NCBI GenBank assembly: GCA_022457065.1
Contig: JAJGBQ010000004.1
Location: 2,108,001-2,172,000 of the forward strand
Length of the DNA stretch: 64,000 bases
From: Curvularia sp. ZM96
Taxonomy: Eukaryota > Ascomycota > Dothideomycetes > Pleosporales > Pleosporaceae
Direction: 5' to 3'
A program made the translations under genes and the position numbers. Positions 11,039-21,845 of this stretch are shown piece after piece; within the stretch, counting starts at the first letter, position 1, and every line of letters starts with the position of its first letter. The notes under the pieces are model-generated. The model was not told the origin of the DNA, ran no database searches, and worked only from the letters and a program-made list of their open reading frames with translations.

Positions 11039-11239
11039 ATGCGTTTCTCAATCATGTTTGCCACCTTCCTTGCCAGCGTCGCTCTCGCCATGCCCGATCC
11101 CCTTCCACAAGGCTACACTGGCCCCTGCTCACGAGACAACTGTGGTGTCTCTGGGAGGAACTGCGGAAACCAAATTTGCGTGCCCTGGCCCTCCACAGAA
11201 CCTGCGAAGAGGAAAGGCTGCACTTGCAGCTCTGGCTGA
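11039..11239 (+). CDS. Small secreted cysteine-rich protein (candidate effector)
   Basis: 66 residues. The chosen ATG at 11039 begins a clean signal peptide (MRFSIMFATFLASVALA); the longer frame opening at 10958 would disrupt it. The predicted mature protein is about 49 residues with six cysteines spaced C-x5-C-x6-C-x4-C-x11-C-x1-C, which could give three disulfides. A dibasic/KRK stretch precedes the last two cysteines. Secretion and disulfide bonding are inferred; no family is recognised. Such proteins in plant-associated ascomycetes are often effectors or antimicrobial peptides, but nothing in the sequence proves this. The stop comes shortly after the sixth cysteine; an intron near the 3' end with a slightly longer product cannot be excluded. 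Confidence 0.7.
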   Translation: MRFSIMFATFLASVALAMPDPLPQGYTGPCSRDNCGVSGRNCGNQICVPWPSTEPAKRKGCTCSSG

Positions 11240-11992
11240 TTGCTATGCTCTGTACAACTTACGGTGAGATTTCCATTTACCTCCGAGCCAAATCCTTCTT
11301 GCTAATTCATACCAGAAATCATGTTTTATTAGCGGGCGGCGACCATGTTGGTGTACATAGGAAAGGGTTTTTTTTTTACGAAAAGCGGAGTAACTACGGG
11401 CCATCTCTGCAATACGAAGGATCCCAGAGAACCATGTAATGACCTTGTCTGTTGTGATACAATCCGAAGTATAACTTCCAATCAGTATCTCTTTATTTGC
11501 ATGTGACTTGAAATAACTCGGCTGTTTCACGAGGGGCTAGCAATTCGTATTTTGAGCGTGATCTACTTTGCTTTTTGTCATGACTCGACTGGCCAGGAAA
11601 GTGGGAGGCTACTAACTTTCTATGGCATGTTCGCTTGTACTACTAGAAGATTAGACTGCCATACCTGAACCCCCGGAATCCGCTAAGAACAGTCTGGATT
11701 TTGCCTTGTCTAGGAAATTGGTGACGTCACGGCGCTAGGAGAATACGAGGTAGCCTTAATCATTCAACTCACCAAGATAATGCAAAGTGCTCCGAACAAC
11801 AGCGGTGTGAGAGTAAAGTTGACGCATCTTTCCTATGCAGAACAACAAGCACATTCACTCATAGTGAGATGCACAACAGTGATTGAAAATGCCCTCAACT
11901 ATCTTGGCAAAGTTCGGCTAAGAGGAACTCTGCTAGTGACCCCGCGTCAAAGTAAAGATACCGAACACGAGATGTGTATTAAACTAAACCAG
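11240..11992. other. Intergenic region, no supported gene
   Basis: Contains the 3' region of the small secreted protein gene and AT-richer sequence. Short open frames only. A run of nine T at about 11371 is the only simple-sequence feature noted. Confidence 0.4.
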
Positions 11993-12672
11993 TCATGCTT
12001 GAATGTATACAAGTTCAACCCCGGTCTTACAAATTGACAATCGCAGCTCTTCTAACACGACGCGCAAATTTTCCAACTCTTTGCTCAATTCTTTGAACCA
12101 TTCGCTTGGCCGCTTTTCTGCTTCGCATATGCTGCGAAGCGCTTTATCCACGCATGCATGGTCGCTGGCTAATACCCAGCCATAATGTCTGCCAAGATCA
12201 TCATGTCTGCTCACCAAGACTCTGGCCATGGTCATCTGACGTTCGGTTATGCAGCGTTCATCCTTTGGTTCATGCGGGTTATTGTTGTGGGGTGCGGAGA
12301 AGCAGTTGATTTCTTGCAGGAAGCGAGCACTGTCAGTGTATAGGTGGAGTGCAGCGTTCATCAAGTCTTTGAAGTCTGAAGATTCCATGTTGCTAAGAAA
12401 GGCAGCCTGAGCTGGGTTGAGTAGAGACATAATGTGGGCGTTGGGATGATGTTACTGAACCTTACTTCTTGTTGAGAAGTGGTTTCGGGATGGAAAATTA
12501 TAGAGCTTCGCATATTGCTTTTGGAACATGGATGACCTTTGCTCATAGCGACCGGTATTATAGAAGCTAATTCTGCATCTGTTTGCGACGCCAATTTCAC
12601 AGAACTCTCAAACAAGTGAATCATTCCGGTGAGTGTATCTAACTTCACATCATGTACAATGAGAAAGCTCAT
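11993..12672 (-). CDS. Hypothetical protein, two-exon model
   Basis: Low-confidence model. Exons 12466..12672 and 11993..12406 are joined over a 59-bp GTAAGG...CTCAG intron in phase 0, giving 206 residues starting MSFLIVHDVKL. The predicted protein is alpha-helical (for example LTGMIHLFESSVKLASQTDAEL and ELSKELENLRVVLEELRLSI) with no signal peptide or known motif. The open frame continues upstream of 12672 to about 12738 without an ATG, so a 5' exon may be missing. Base composition is AT-richer than the conserved genes nearby. It could be a lineage-specific gene, a gene fragment or noise. The C-terminal coiled-coil-like helix is the strongest sign of genuine coding. Confidence 0.4.
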
Positions 12673-12846
12673 GACGTAATATGTAATATGTTTCTCTACA
12701 GAGGCATATAAATCGACGATGCTACGCGACAAAAACAAAGATTATAACGCTTTGTTACGGGTAAATTTTCGTGAGTTAATTTTCAAAATATTGGAAGCAA
12801 TCAAAGCTTTCGCTGCTACATGGAAAAGCACGGGATAATAGCGAAA

Positions 12847-13571
12847 CTACTCAAAGTCGCACGTCCACTCGACCGGCGGTGGCAGGACCGCAGTGTTCGG
12901 AATATTTCCACTTTCCCTGAACTCGACGATTTTTCTCTCTCCATTCTCCTCCTTGACCACTGCAAACGCTGCGTTGGTGAAGTAAAGATCACGCTTTACA
13001 CGTGTTTGGAAACCGCCAGCCCACCCAATCATGTAAACGAACCCGCCCTTGTCGCCATTTGAATTGGGGACGCCGAGCGTATTGATGAAGCCATGCTTGA
13101 ATGGCGCAAAAGCGACGCCGAGTGTTGCATTGAACGATTTGTAAAGTCTCAGCGAACCATCAAAGTCGTAATGTGTGTCGTTAAATGTGAATCTGATGTC
13201 CTTTGAAAAGGATTTTGCGTGACCCTGGGGCCAGTTTGTATTTGCTGGAAATGGGTAGAACCCTGGTGTGAATGTTAAGACCCGCAGTTTTGTAACATAT
13301 GTAGCAGCCATCTTTTCGTACCATTCACCGCGCATTCTAGCCAATTGCTCAATTGCACACTAGCGTTCACTTTAGGCGAATCGGCCAAGGTGCAGGGATC
13401 CATGACTGTTTCATTTGGTGTTTCCAGCTCGTTTTTGCCCAGAACTTCTTGAGATGATAGTTGGAAAGCTGCGCTTGATGCAAGCAAGCTAGTCAATATG
13501 GCTTGTATAAGTTAGTGTAAGTTCTCAGTACGGTCGACTTTGCTCTTACTACCAACTGAGAGGAAACGCAT
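12847..13571 (-). CDS. Secreted hypothetical protein
   Basis: Three-exon model: 13553..13571, 13407..13501, 12847..13359, giving 208 residues. Intron 1 (51 bp) is well supported: it carries ACTAAC and joins MRFLSV to AILTSLLASSAAFQ, creating a clear signal peptide. Intron 2 (47 bp, GTCATG...GCTAG) is less canonical. It was chosen because the two open frames differ in phase there and no better GT-AG pair fits; without it the protein would be truncated at a stop near 13275. The mature protein contains several Asn-x-Thr/Ser sites, an aromatic/Gly-rich middle (GDKGGFVYMIGWAGGF) and ends CDFE. Function is unknown. The fold looks like a small beta-rich extracellular protein, which is an inference. 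If intron 2 is wrong, this locus may carry a frameshift. Confidence 0.6.
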
Positions 13572-13964
13572 GGTTTTTGATGGAATTATCTAAAACGATA
13601 CGAGAGGAAGAAATTTGGGGGTTGGTAATGGAACTAGAGGGACAATATGCTACTTATAAAAAATGAGCGCATCGTTGCCTGCAATCGAGACGGATGAGGC
13701 TGACAAGGCTGACGAGCTGAGAACCGGTTGGGGGCGGCATTAGTACAAGACGGGAATATGACCACGATGCTGACAAGCATAAGGAGTACAAATCTACGGT
13801 AGTACAGCCAATCAGCATGCGATCACAGTTACGAAGGAATTAAGGCATCCAAGGTGATATCGATAATTAGTTCCGTAGCTTTCAGCTACAGGTGTTCAGT
13901 GGGCGTCATCTACTGGGCCGGCTGAGGCGCATGCTTGTCTCAGCCACACTCATTCTCGGCTTCA
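13572..13964. other. Intergenic region between two minus-strand genes
   Basis: 393 bp holding the 3' region of the Hsp70-like gene and the promoter of the secreted protein gene. Nothing else is seen. Confidence 0.4.
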
Positions 13965-16218
13965 TCATGAACTGGCGCGTGTAAAGATAGCGCTCCTTCC
14001 AAACAATCCTCCCCTTCCTCTCGACTTTCTGTCTTCCAAATCTACACTCTTCTTATTGATGATAGCAAAACTGCTTGTCTTGGTGGCATTCGCACCGGGC
14101 AAGCTCTCGAACACGCCACGTTGAGGTGCATTGTCCATTGGCGTAGGCGGCGTACCAGGCATCTCGACAGGTGGTGTCGCTCCTGGCATTTCTGCTATTT
14201 GGGGTGCTTGGGAAGTTGATACGGGCATCCATTCGACTTTTATGGATTCATCGCGACTAAGCTTTTGATCGTTGAACCAAAGCTCGAAACGAATGTCAGC
14301 GGGACCGATCAGCACACGGATAGAATATTCTACGCGTAGGTAGTGCTTTTGCAAGGACCAGAAGTGCTTGTTCTTTTCTTGGAACTTTTTCTCGTCTGCG
14401 GCAGAGAGATCAGACTGGAGCTCGCAAAGGATACGTGTGTCTACATAAGTTGTTAATACTTGAGTCATTTTCGCTTGAGCACCGGTTTGTCTAGACGTAC
14501 GTTGATTCATTTGGTTAGGTAGCATGGCCGCTTCGACGTCGCTCTGGACGATAGTTGTCGGGAAAGTCCTTCTTGGGTCCCCAGGAGTAATCTTCTTGAT
14601 GAATTGATGCTCGATCGGCTTGTCCACACTCACAGGAGCGCCTTTCTTCACGAACCACGCAATGGATTGGGCGATATAAAGTTTGCCATTAAGCGGATCT
14701 TTCACGACTGTTTTGCCCTGATGCGCGGGATTCTTCTTGTCGTAGGCAACCTTGCACACTGTGCCGTACGACGCGCGGCAGCATCGCCATCCGAGAACGG
14801 ACCGGGACGTCAAGATCTTACGGACACGATCGCTGACAAGACCTTTGCACACTGCAAGCTGTGGATCAGGGGCAATACTGACTTGGATGGACCGGGCATT
14901 AGGGAAGGATGTACGTCCATAGTATTGTCGCAGCTGAGATTGAACATAGGCATTATTTCCTAAACCTCCACTAAGAACAAGATGCGCTACCTGCTCTCGT
15001 GGGAATTTCTGGAGCAATGACTCCAGTTGCGTATCGATCAGCTTCCATAGCTTCTCTATTTGTTTGTCGAAAAGGCGCTGAAGGTCCCCTCGTTCGAAAG
15101 TCATTTCGCCATTCCGAATTCGAACCTCGGAATCTGAGTTACTGTACGTTTGTGGAACCTGCGGTATGCTTATGCTGAAGAAGGGAGTATCGTCTGGGGC
15201 ACCATACTCGCATTTCACAGCCTGAAAGTCGCGACTCTTCATCATCTCCCATGCCGCATCTGCTGGGTCAACGGGTAAAGGGTTCGTGCTATGCGCGAGT
15301 GTCAAGCGGTGTGTAACGAGTCGTTCGAACTCGTAGTCGATTGCGGCTGAGCCAATCGTTTCTCCAAACACAACATCCATCTGCCGAAGGTCTATGTCCT
15401 GGTTGACGGTCCCGGTTACCTTCAAAACACTCAGATCTGTGGTTCCGCCTCCAGCATCGCAAACCAGCAATACATCATTCTCGCGGAAAATGCCTGGAGC
15501 CTCTGTGGATACATGCACTGCGGCTGCCTCGGCCTCTGTCAAGCCTATCTCGACTATATGCCCGGGGTGTGTACCGTAGCCCGCCTTTTTCACGATTCTT
15601 CTAAAGTTCTCCACTGTTGGTACGGGGGCCCACGTTGTCGGTACACTGAAGACAAATTCGATTCGTGCGTTTTCCCAGCGGACGCCAGCAAGCTCTCCTC
15701 CTAATTTGAAAGATAGGTATTCATACATCTTCCGCAAATAGTCAGTGTACCACATCTCCACCTCTTGTAGACTTCCAGGTGCATCTTCGGGGTCTTCTTT
15801 CTGCTTCTGGGCCAATCTATCGGGATCGAGACATGTCTTGAACCACTCTTTGTACTCCTTGTCTTCTGCCATTGTTTCTGCTGCGGTCTCCGACAGGAAA
15901 CCCCATGATGAGGGATCATTGGAACCGGATGGATAGACGACAACAGTTGGCACCTTGTTCTCATTTGCCTGGAACCGGCCAGGCCATTTTTGAACCCAGC
16001 GAATAGTCTCACTACCGATGGATAGATTCACATATGCCACTCCAGTACCTGGAGAAAAAGTGCTGTCAGTCAAAAGATGATGGAGTGTGTTATCCTGCGC
16101 TTGTCCAAATCCAGTTGCGGTCCGCGGTGCGGGCCGCTCAAAGTTAATCTCGCCGAAACTTACATGTCATCCCTAAATCCACACCCACAATCATATGAGG
16201 CCGCTCGTTGCGCATCAT
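13965..16218 (-). CDS. Atypical Hsp70-like ATPase (HSPA12-type actin/Hsp70 fold)
   Basis: Three exons: 16164..16218, 14501..16048 and 13965..14440; 692 residues. Exon 1 supplies the phosphate-1 loop, and the splice into exon 2 recreates VGVDLGMTCTGVAYVN, a strong check on the model. The second intron (60 bp, GTACGT...GTAG) is in frame, so the frame also reads through it unspliced. The ATPase signature VCDAGGGTTDLSV lies at about residues 214-226 and a VLSGGLGNNAYV adenosine-binding loop near residue 380. The C-terminal part lacks a canonical Hsp70 substrate-binding domain, ends in a Pro/Met-rich and basic tail, and has no EEVD or HDEL signal. Filamentous fungi carry expanded families of such Hsp70-like proteins, most without known function. 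Chaperone activity should not be assumed. Confidence 0.88.
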
Positions 16219-16756
16219 GTCGTCGTGTTAGCCGTGATACTGATTTCACTGCTGCTCTTGTCGACTGATCGCGCATATATCAAACACCAATGGAACGGAG
16301 GCGCTTTTGATTTAACTCCGTCCTTCAGCTTTGCGGCGCAGCGTCTTTTAGGCGACCACAACACTAACACACTACCGACGCCCTTTTGGCCCCCAATGGA
16401 GCTAGTGGTCGAACGTGCACAGTATGCATGCAATATGCGCCTCGAAGATTCTGTTCAGATTAGAAATCGAAATGCATAACTTAATACTGGCTGATCAGTT
16501 CCTATCTGAGCGACCAGGCCTAGCCTAATGTTCTATGTGCATCCATCAACAAGGGGTGGCTTGTCAGAAACTGTCTATCGAATTGTTCCAACCGCGGAGC
16601 AGGTGTCACAGCTGGAGCCCAGAAGACAGCCTGATTTTAAAACCGGGGCAGTGAGAATGCGCAGTCTATCCTCTTGGAAAAATCTAGTGCTACTGTTTTT
16701 CTGCTCTTGTATCTATCGCTCCATCCTCGGAAGCTACAGGAGAGAATCTTTCAGAC
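16219..16756. other. Divergent intergenic region
   Basis: 538 bp between the Hsp70-like gene and the plus-strand membrane protein gene. No complete gene is seen. An upstream exon of the membrane protein could lie here, since that protein lacks a signal peptide in the current model. Confidence 0.4.
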
Positions 16757-17976
16757 ATGGCTCTTGTTCCATCGACATTATCCACCTCTGGTGTGACTAG
16801 TTCATCGTCATCATTTGCCTCCTCAACACCTGCCTGGACAGCTTCGACGGAGATATTGCCCTTGGTGAGTGCTTCTCTGCAATCGAACAGCATCCAGTCT
16901 TCTCGAGCTCTTAATGGCACCATCTCTCCGACGGATAAGCCTGCTCCACCACCTCAAGGAGGCGGCGGCGGGCTCTCATCAGGTGCGATTGCTGGCATTG
17001 TTGTCGGCTCTGTCGCAGCTGTTGCTCTCGCAGCCGCGCTTGTCTTCTGGTTCTTTGTTCGACGGAGAAAATCATCCAAACACCAATACGCGCAAGCTGG
17101 GCAACATCCGCGAGAGGTCCACGAGAAGGGCTTCTCTCTTTCCACTATATCTCCGTCCGATGGGGGTACCACCTCGGTTGAGCCGCTTCCACAACCTCTA
17201 GAGGATCAAGCCATAATTGGGCATGTCTCTAAAATCAGTAATGCTATCAAGAACCATGTACAAAGTTATTATCACAACAACCACACTGGCTCAGTACTGG
17301 TGGATCATGATGCTCTTCGTGCGCTCGGATCAGAACTGCAAGTCTCTGTGGAAACGCTCACTTCGTTGATGGAGAACGCTGCCACAAGAGAGACCGCCCT
17401 CAGATTCGCCATTGCCTTGGCTGTGATTTCGAGGATGCAGCCATCCAATGACCCTTCAAAAAGCCTTTTGCCAACCGAGATAGCGCAATTGTACGGCAAA
17501 GACACTGACAAACATCCCGAATCTCAAGGTAGGCCTCCAAAGATAAAGCTCTGTATATTGCTAATTATACTGTAGTACAACTCAAGTCAATGTCGCAATG
17601 GAGAGTGATGATTTCAAAACTTTCGCATTCTACCTATGTCCGCACCCCCTTCGACGATTCGGATAGCCGTCATGCAAACATACAAGCCCTGCTTGCATTA
17701 CTAGACCGAATTTTAGAGCCGTACGCAGACCCCCGCATGAACAACGAGGAACGTAGGAGGAACCTCGAAGAAGTCCTCAAGCGCGCAGCCTTGTTTGCGT
17801 TCGTGTTGTTCTCTCAGCCTAGCACATATAGCTTTGAGTGGCAAAACGAACAAAGTATCACAGCAGGAGAGCTGTGCATTTTCCCCGCCCTAATTCAACT
17901 AGCAGATGAGACCGGTCAGCAAATCAGCCCACCACGCCTGTTCAGCGAGGCCATTATCAGGCGTATAGACATCTGA
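16757..17976 (+). CDS. Single-pass membrane protein with Ser/Thr-rich ectodomain
   Basis: Two exons: 16757..17528 and 17576..17976 (47-bp intron GTAGGC...CTGTAG, phase 1), 390 residues. The N-terminal ~65 residues are Ser/Thr-rich. A Gly-rich linker and one strong membrane helix follow (GAIAGIVVGSVAAVALAAALVFWFFV), then a basic RRRKSSKH stop-transfer. This layout is the common fungal SKG6/Mid2-like wall-sensor or membrane-anchor style. The ~290-residue cytosolic part is mostly helical and ends in a folded-looking segment (NIQALLALLDRILEPYADPRM... to the C-terminus). No signal peptide is visible at 16757; the in-frame upstream sequence reaches a stop near 16684 with a possible 3' splice site, so a first exon encoding the signal may be missing. 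The function is not known. Confidence 0.72.
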
Positions 17977-18844
17977 CCCTTGGCTTGATTTTACCTAGAA
18001 TTTTTGAAATGAATCAATTTCTCTATTATACATATGACTGATGAATTAAGAGCAAACAATGAGTCAAGGCCATACTATTTGCTTGTGGTTGCATGTCTTG
18101 AAAATGAGATGCGATCAGGTGAAGTCTGGCTGCATTTGGGGCCATTCATCCAATAGACTCGCTTATGCTCGCTCCAACCTAGGCTCTATGGCAATGAAGA
18201 CTTTGTCATTCAGCATGCATAGTGGCACAGCGCCAACACCCAAAGAATTGGATTGGCAACTTGATTTGTAGCTGGCCCCGCTTCACGAGTTCAGCCTGGC
18301 GTTTGGAGAGCAGCCATGGCTTAGGTTCTGGCCCCCAACCAGGCGCAGTTCCGTTGCTCGAAGCGAACCATAAGCAATATGCTTGCGGCGCACCTAATAG
18401 TGCGTTTTGGTTTCCCAGCTGACTACTAGAATGCAACAAGCATCTCACCCGGCGCTTGGCCGCCTTGTGCATGCATTCAGTGTGACAACCAGTCTGGATA
18501 GCTTTCGCCACTACAACACCTCTTGTGCCACTTTTATTGATCTCCTCCAAACATCCCTTTTTCAAGGCATACCGACTCCCAATCGACTGGCGTCTCCCCC
18601 TCTGTGAGCCGTTGTCTGGTCAAACCATCTGACAGACGACTCCTGCAAGCAGCGCCTTGCGCCCCCTGCTCCCGCAGCCGGTTCTTACTATATAACTATA
18701 CGTCATTGAATATTAGTCATACTATCCATTTAGGCGCCCCATTCCTTGCGTCCTCAGATAATGAGCTGGTTTGGAAAACGTTCAATAACTTTGTAGTTCA
18801 TGTCTAGCTGAGTGGCACGGCCAATAATACCGATTTCGATCTCC
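17977..18844. other. Intergenic region, no supported gene
   Basis: 868 bp with overlapping short open frames on both strands and no recognisable product. A 5' exon of the following gene could lie here. Confidence 0.4.
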
Positions 18845-21102
18845 ATGTTGTCTGAGAGCGATCAGTTGGTCTCGCAAACATTGTACCATGCCGCCCCAAC
18901 CCCGTCAGCGGCGACAGAGATTGAAGAGCAGAAGCCGAGTTACTTCCAACGGATAATTACACGGTCAAAGCAGCAACTAAGAAGTCCCGAAGGTCAACAG
19001 ATTTCGATAGCCACTCCTGAGGACTTTGTAGCCGGCAATTCTGAAGATTTCCCTGCAATAAAAACTACCTACCATCTCGCTGACTATATCATATCCTCTG
19101 AAAGGGCCTCATCGGAAACCTTGGCCTTTGTCGACACCATTCAACAGGTGCGACATGGCATCGGGGAGGCAACGAGGCTATGTGTCTCGCCTGCAGTCTC
19201 AAACTTTCTCGACGCTTACCCGAACAAGCGCACATGGGCCACAGATTGTTTGCAAGAGGCACAGCAAACTCTGAATGATATTGGAAAGGACATGGACTCA
19301 ACATGGGTCTGTGAAGATGATGGTGGCACGGTTGCATCGAAACTCAAGTTTGAGTGGGGTCTGAAAAACCAGAAAAGGCTGCTGAAGAGGCAGCAGCAGC
19401 TGAACCAGTGTCACATTCACCTGATGGGTGTCATTCATGTTCTACAGACAGCAGAGTTGTGTAGCAAGCCTGGAGTCATCATTCAGGAACCCATTTACGA
19501 AGCTCCAGTGCGACCAATGGTGCTTCGTGACGAGAGGGATACATTACGCGGCCCTTATTCGAGGCAGAAACATCGACTAGGCTACAACTATGCATCTATC
19601 TCCAGTCTTACGCTTGCATTAGAAGACGACAAAGATGATGTCGAAAGTAAGTTTACAATACTAAACCAAATCGACGTTTTCCCTAACATGTGTCAACAGC
19701 CTCTGTCAATTCCACGCCTGTAGAGCTAGAAGGAAGCACCCCATCCGAACTCTCTGAAAACCAGCACGTGCATTATCTCTTGGGCTTTCAGACTTCCCGC
19801 GAGCGTCTCACCGATAGCCCGAGTTTATTTCGAAGGCGACGCGCTTCTTCAGACTATGTTCGACAGACCGCCATCAGTGGAGTGACATCCCGTGCATCTA
19901 TCGATTCAATGATTGGCCGCCATGATTCCATCTCATCCACATCACCTGCTGTTGGGGTCCCAATGGTTGCGAGACGTTATCGCGCTACTTCGATCGATAT
20001 TCAGAGCCATAATGTGAATTACAAGCCACGAGCTCAACAGCCACATGTTTTAAAGAACCAACCATCTCTGGTTGACGATTTGGCTGATAATGTACTTCCA
20101 AATATGGCAGTCAAAAGGCTACCAAGTGAAGAATGGGCGGTGTTACCAACTCGATCAGGACGACCCAGCCCGGTAACCAAGAGCCTGGCGATCGATCATC
20201 CTGTTCATGTAGGGCACGGGACAATGATAACGCCTGACATGGCCACCAGATTTGCACCGCAATCCATGGAAGAGTCTGGTCATCACCGAAATACACTTAA
20301 AGAACTGCATTCAAGTGGTGAAGAGCCCGAGCCAACTCAAAAGCATGTAATTTTGGAAACAGTTACCTCCAACAACACTTGTACAAAGCTTCAATCGCAT
20401 GAGATGTTTGATGATGGAGTGGATAGTACAAAAACATCACCTTCTTATCGCTCATCATTAGCAAGCACATCCCACCCGTCAGTTTCTTCACTCACACTTG
20501 TTTTTTCACAAGATGAGGGTTCGGTGTGCCGACCAAGTGGTCAGCGACCATCTCAGCGCAAGTCAAAAAATAAAGTTCCTGCTGAATTCTCGAATACGAA
20601 TCAGCCTTCGGTTGAAGGTACGGGACAATTACCCCGTTTTCCACCACCACCGCCGCCGCCGCCGATGATTGTTATCGACGATGCGTGCTTACCAATTCTG
20701 GCCACTGAGACAGAACTGCCCGAAGATATACACGACGAAAATACAGCTACATTTGCATTTCAGCAGAAGCTGCAAGGAGAGCTGGGAACAAACCCAGTGG
20801 CTGGGAGCTTGGAACGGCGAACCTCTGTTCGGCCGGTTGAGCTATCCATAGAGCCTGAACAGCCAATAAATGCCCTACTAGCTCTGAAAGATGTACCTTC
20901 TTCAAATGGAGAGTTAGAGCCACTAACAATTGCAACAAACAACTCTCCAGCGGCGATTGCGGCAAATAGAATCTCGACATCATGGTCGAATGAGAGCCGG
21001 GAAGACCTAGTTGGGAAGAAACCAATGTCAGCACAAGCTAAAAGACGGGCTGCGCATGCGAGGAGGATGCATTTGGCATTTGGCAACGTTGCGAATACAT
21101 GA
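18845..21102 (+). CDS. Large Ser-rich protein with helical N-terminal domain
   Basis: Two exons: 18845..19646 and 19700..21102, with a 53-bp GTAAGT...CAACAG intron; 734 residues. The ATG at 18845 is the first in frame; the frame opens slightly upstream without ATG. Residues ~60-235 are predicted helical, with the segment ASKLKFEWGLKNQKRLLKRQ then a second long helix. This pattern recalls the N-terminal helical bundles of fungal STAND/HeLo-like and septum-associated proteins, a family-level similarity I cannot confirm. The rest is Ser/Thr-rich, probably disordered, with Arg-Arg-x-Ser-type basophilic kinase sites, an eight-Pro run at about 20650 that could bind SH3/WW or profilin, and a basic C-terminal end (KPMSAQAKRRAAHARRMH). 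No enzyme motif is seen. A scaffold or signalling role is possible. Confidence 0.7.
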
Positions 21103-21590
21103 ACCTGTGTCAGCAATGTCACAACACGAGCAGCACCATCGTCCCCTACACTTCACAGAATCAGTGAATTTGAGAATAGAAGGTACTGACAGAAAGAAAT
21201 TGTATGTTCTCAGAGTGAAGATCAGACGACTGTAACCAGCTCAGCTCACATAGTGTTCTTTTCTCCCACACCCCTTTCATCCACAGATAGTTCGAAGATA
21301 AAGTTATTAAATCTGGATGTAGATAAAGAAGGAACGAAATAAATGCGATAAAAATAGCATCAAAATAGTATACCCAGCAGCCCACCCCACGGAGAACAAG
21401 ATAAGCAACCTGATGATCCCCAGACACTCTAATCTAATACCCCGTTTGGTCCTTTGCCACTACCAGACACGAGTGTATCAAACCCGCACCTTCGGAGATA
21501 CCACAAGCTTTCCGTTTATCCACCTAACTATTCACTACCCATACCTTCTCCTAAGAATACATTCATATTCCGAAGAAAACGTTTCGTAGC
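21103..21590. other. Convergent intergenic region
   Basis: 488 bp between two convergent genes, AT-rich toward the right. No gene seen. Confidence 0.4.
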
Positions 21591-21845
21591 TTAAGCGCCT
21601 GGAATTGGGGCAGGAGCGGGAGCGGGAAGGATAGCCGGGGCATTCTGAACCGTAGGCACGATGATATTCTCAACGGGAACAACGACACTCTGGATGGGCA
21701 GAGCGATGCTCTCGACCGGAACAGTGATTTGGGGGTGAGGAGGCTGCGCAGCAATGTGTTGTACGAACTTTTTGCCGTGATCCCTGCCAGCGAGGGCACT
21801 GCCGGCGAACAGAGCCAGGGTAACGATGAAGGCGGTGGGCTGCAT
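21591..21845 (-). CDS. Small secreted protein with 7-residue VP repeats
   Basis: 84 residues. It has a signal peptide (MQPTAFIVTLALFAGSALA), a short basic region, then four tandem 7-residue units of the form hydrophobic-V/L-P-V/I/T-E/Q/V-S/N/Q-I/V (TVPVESI, ALPIQSV, VVPVENI, IVPTVQN). It ends in a Pro-Ala repeat. There are no cysteines. The periodicity suggests an amphipathic extended or beta-type assembly, perhaps a self-associating cell-surface peptide such as the fungal repellents; that is an inference from the repeat alone. A possible 5'-UTR intron lies upstream, around 21850-21970. The signal peptide and exact repeat phase make a real gene likely despite its size. Confidence 0.7.
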   Translation of the reverse strand: MQPTAFIVTLALFAGSALAGRDHGKKFVQHIAAQPPHPQITVPVESIALPIQSVVVPVENIIVPTVQNAPAILPAPAPAPIPGA

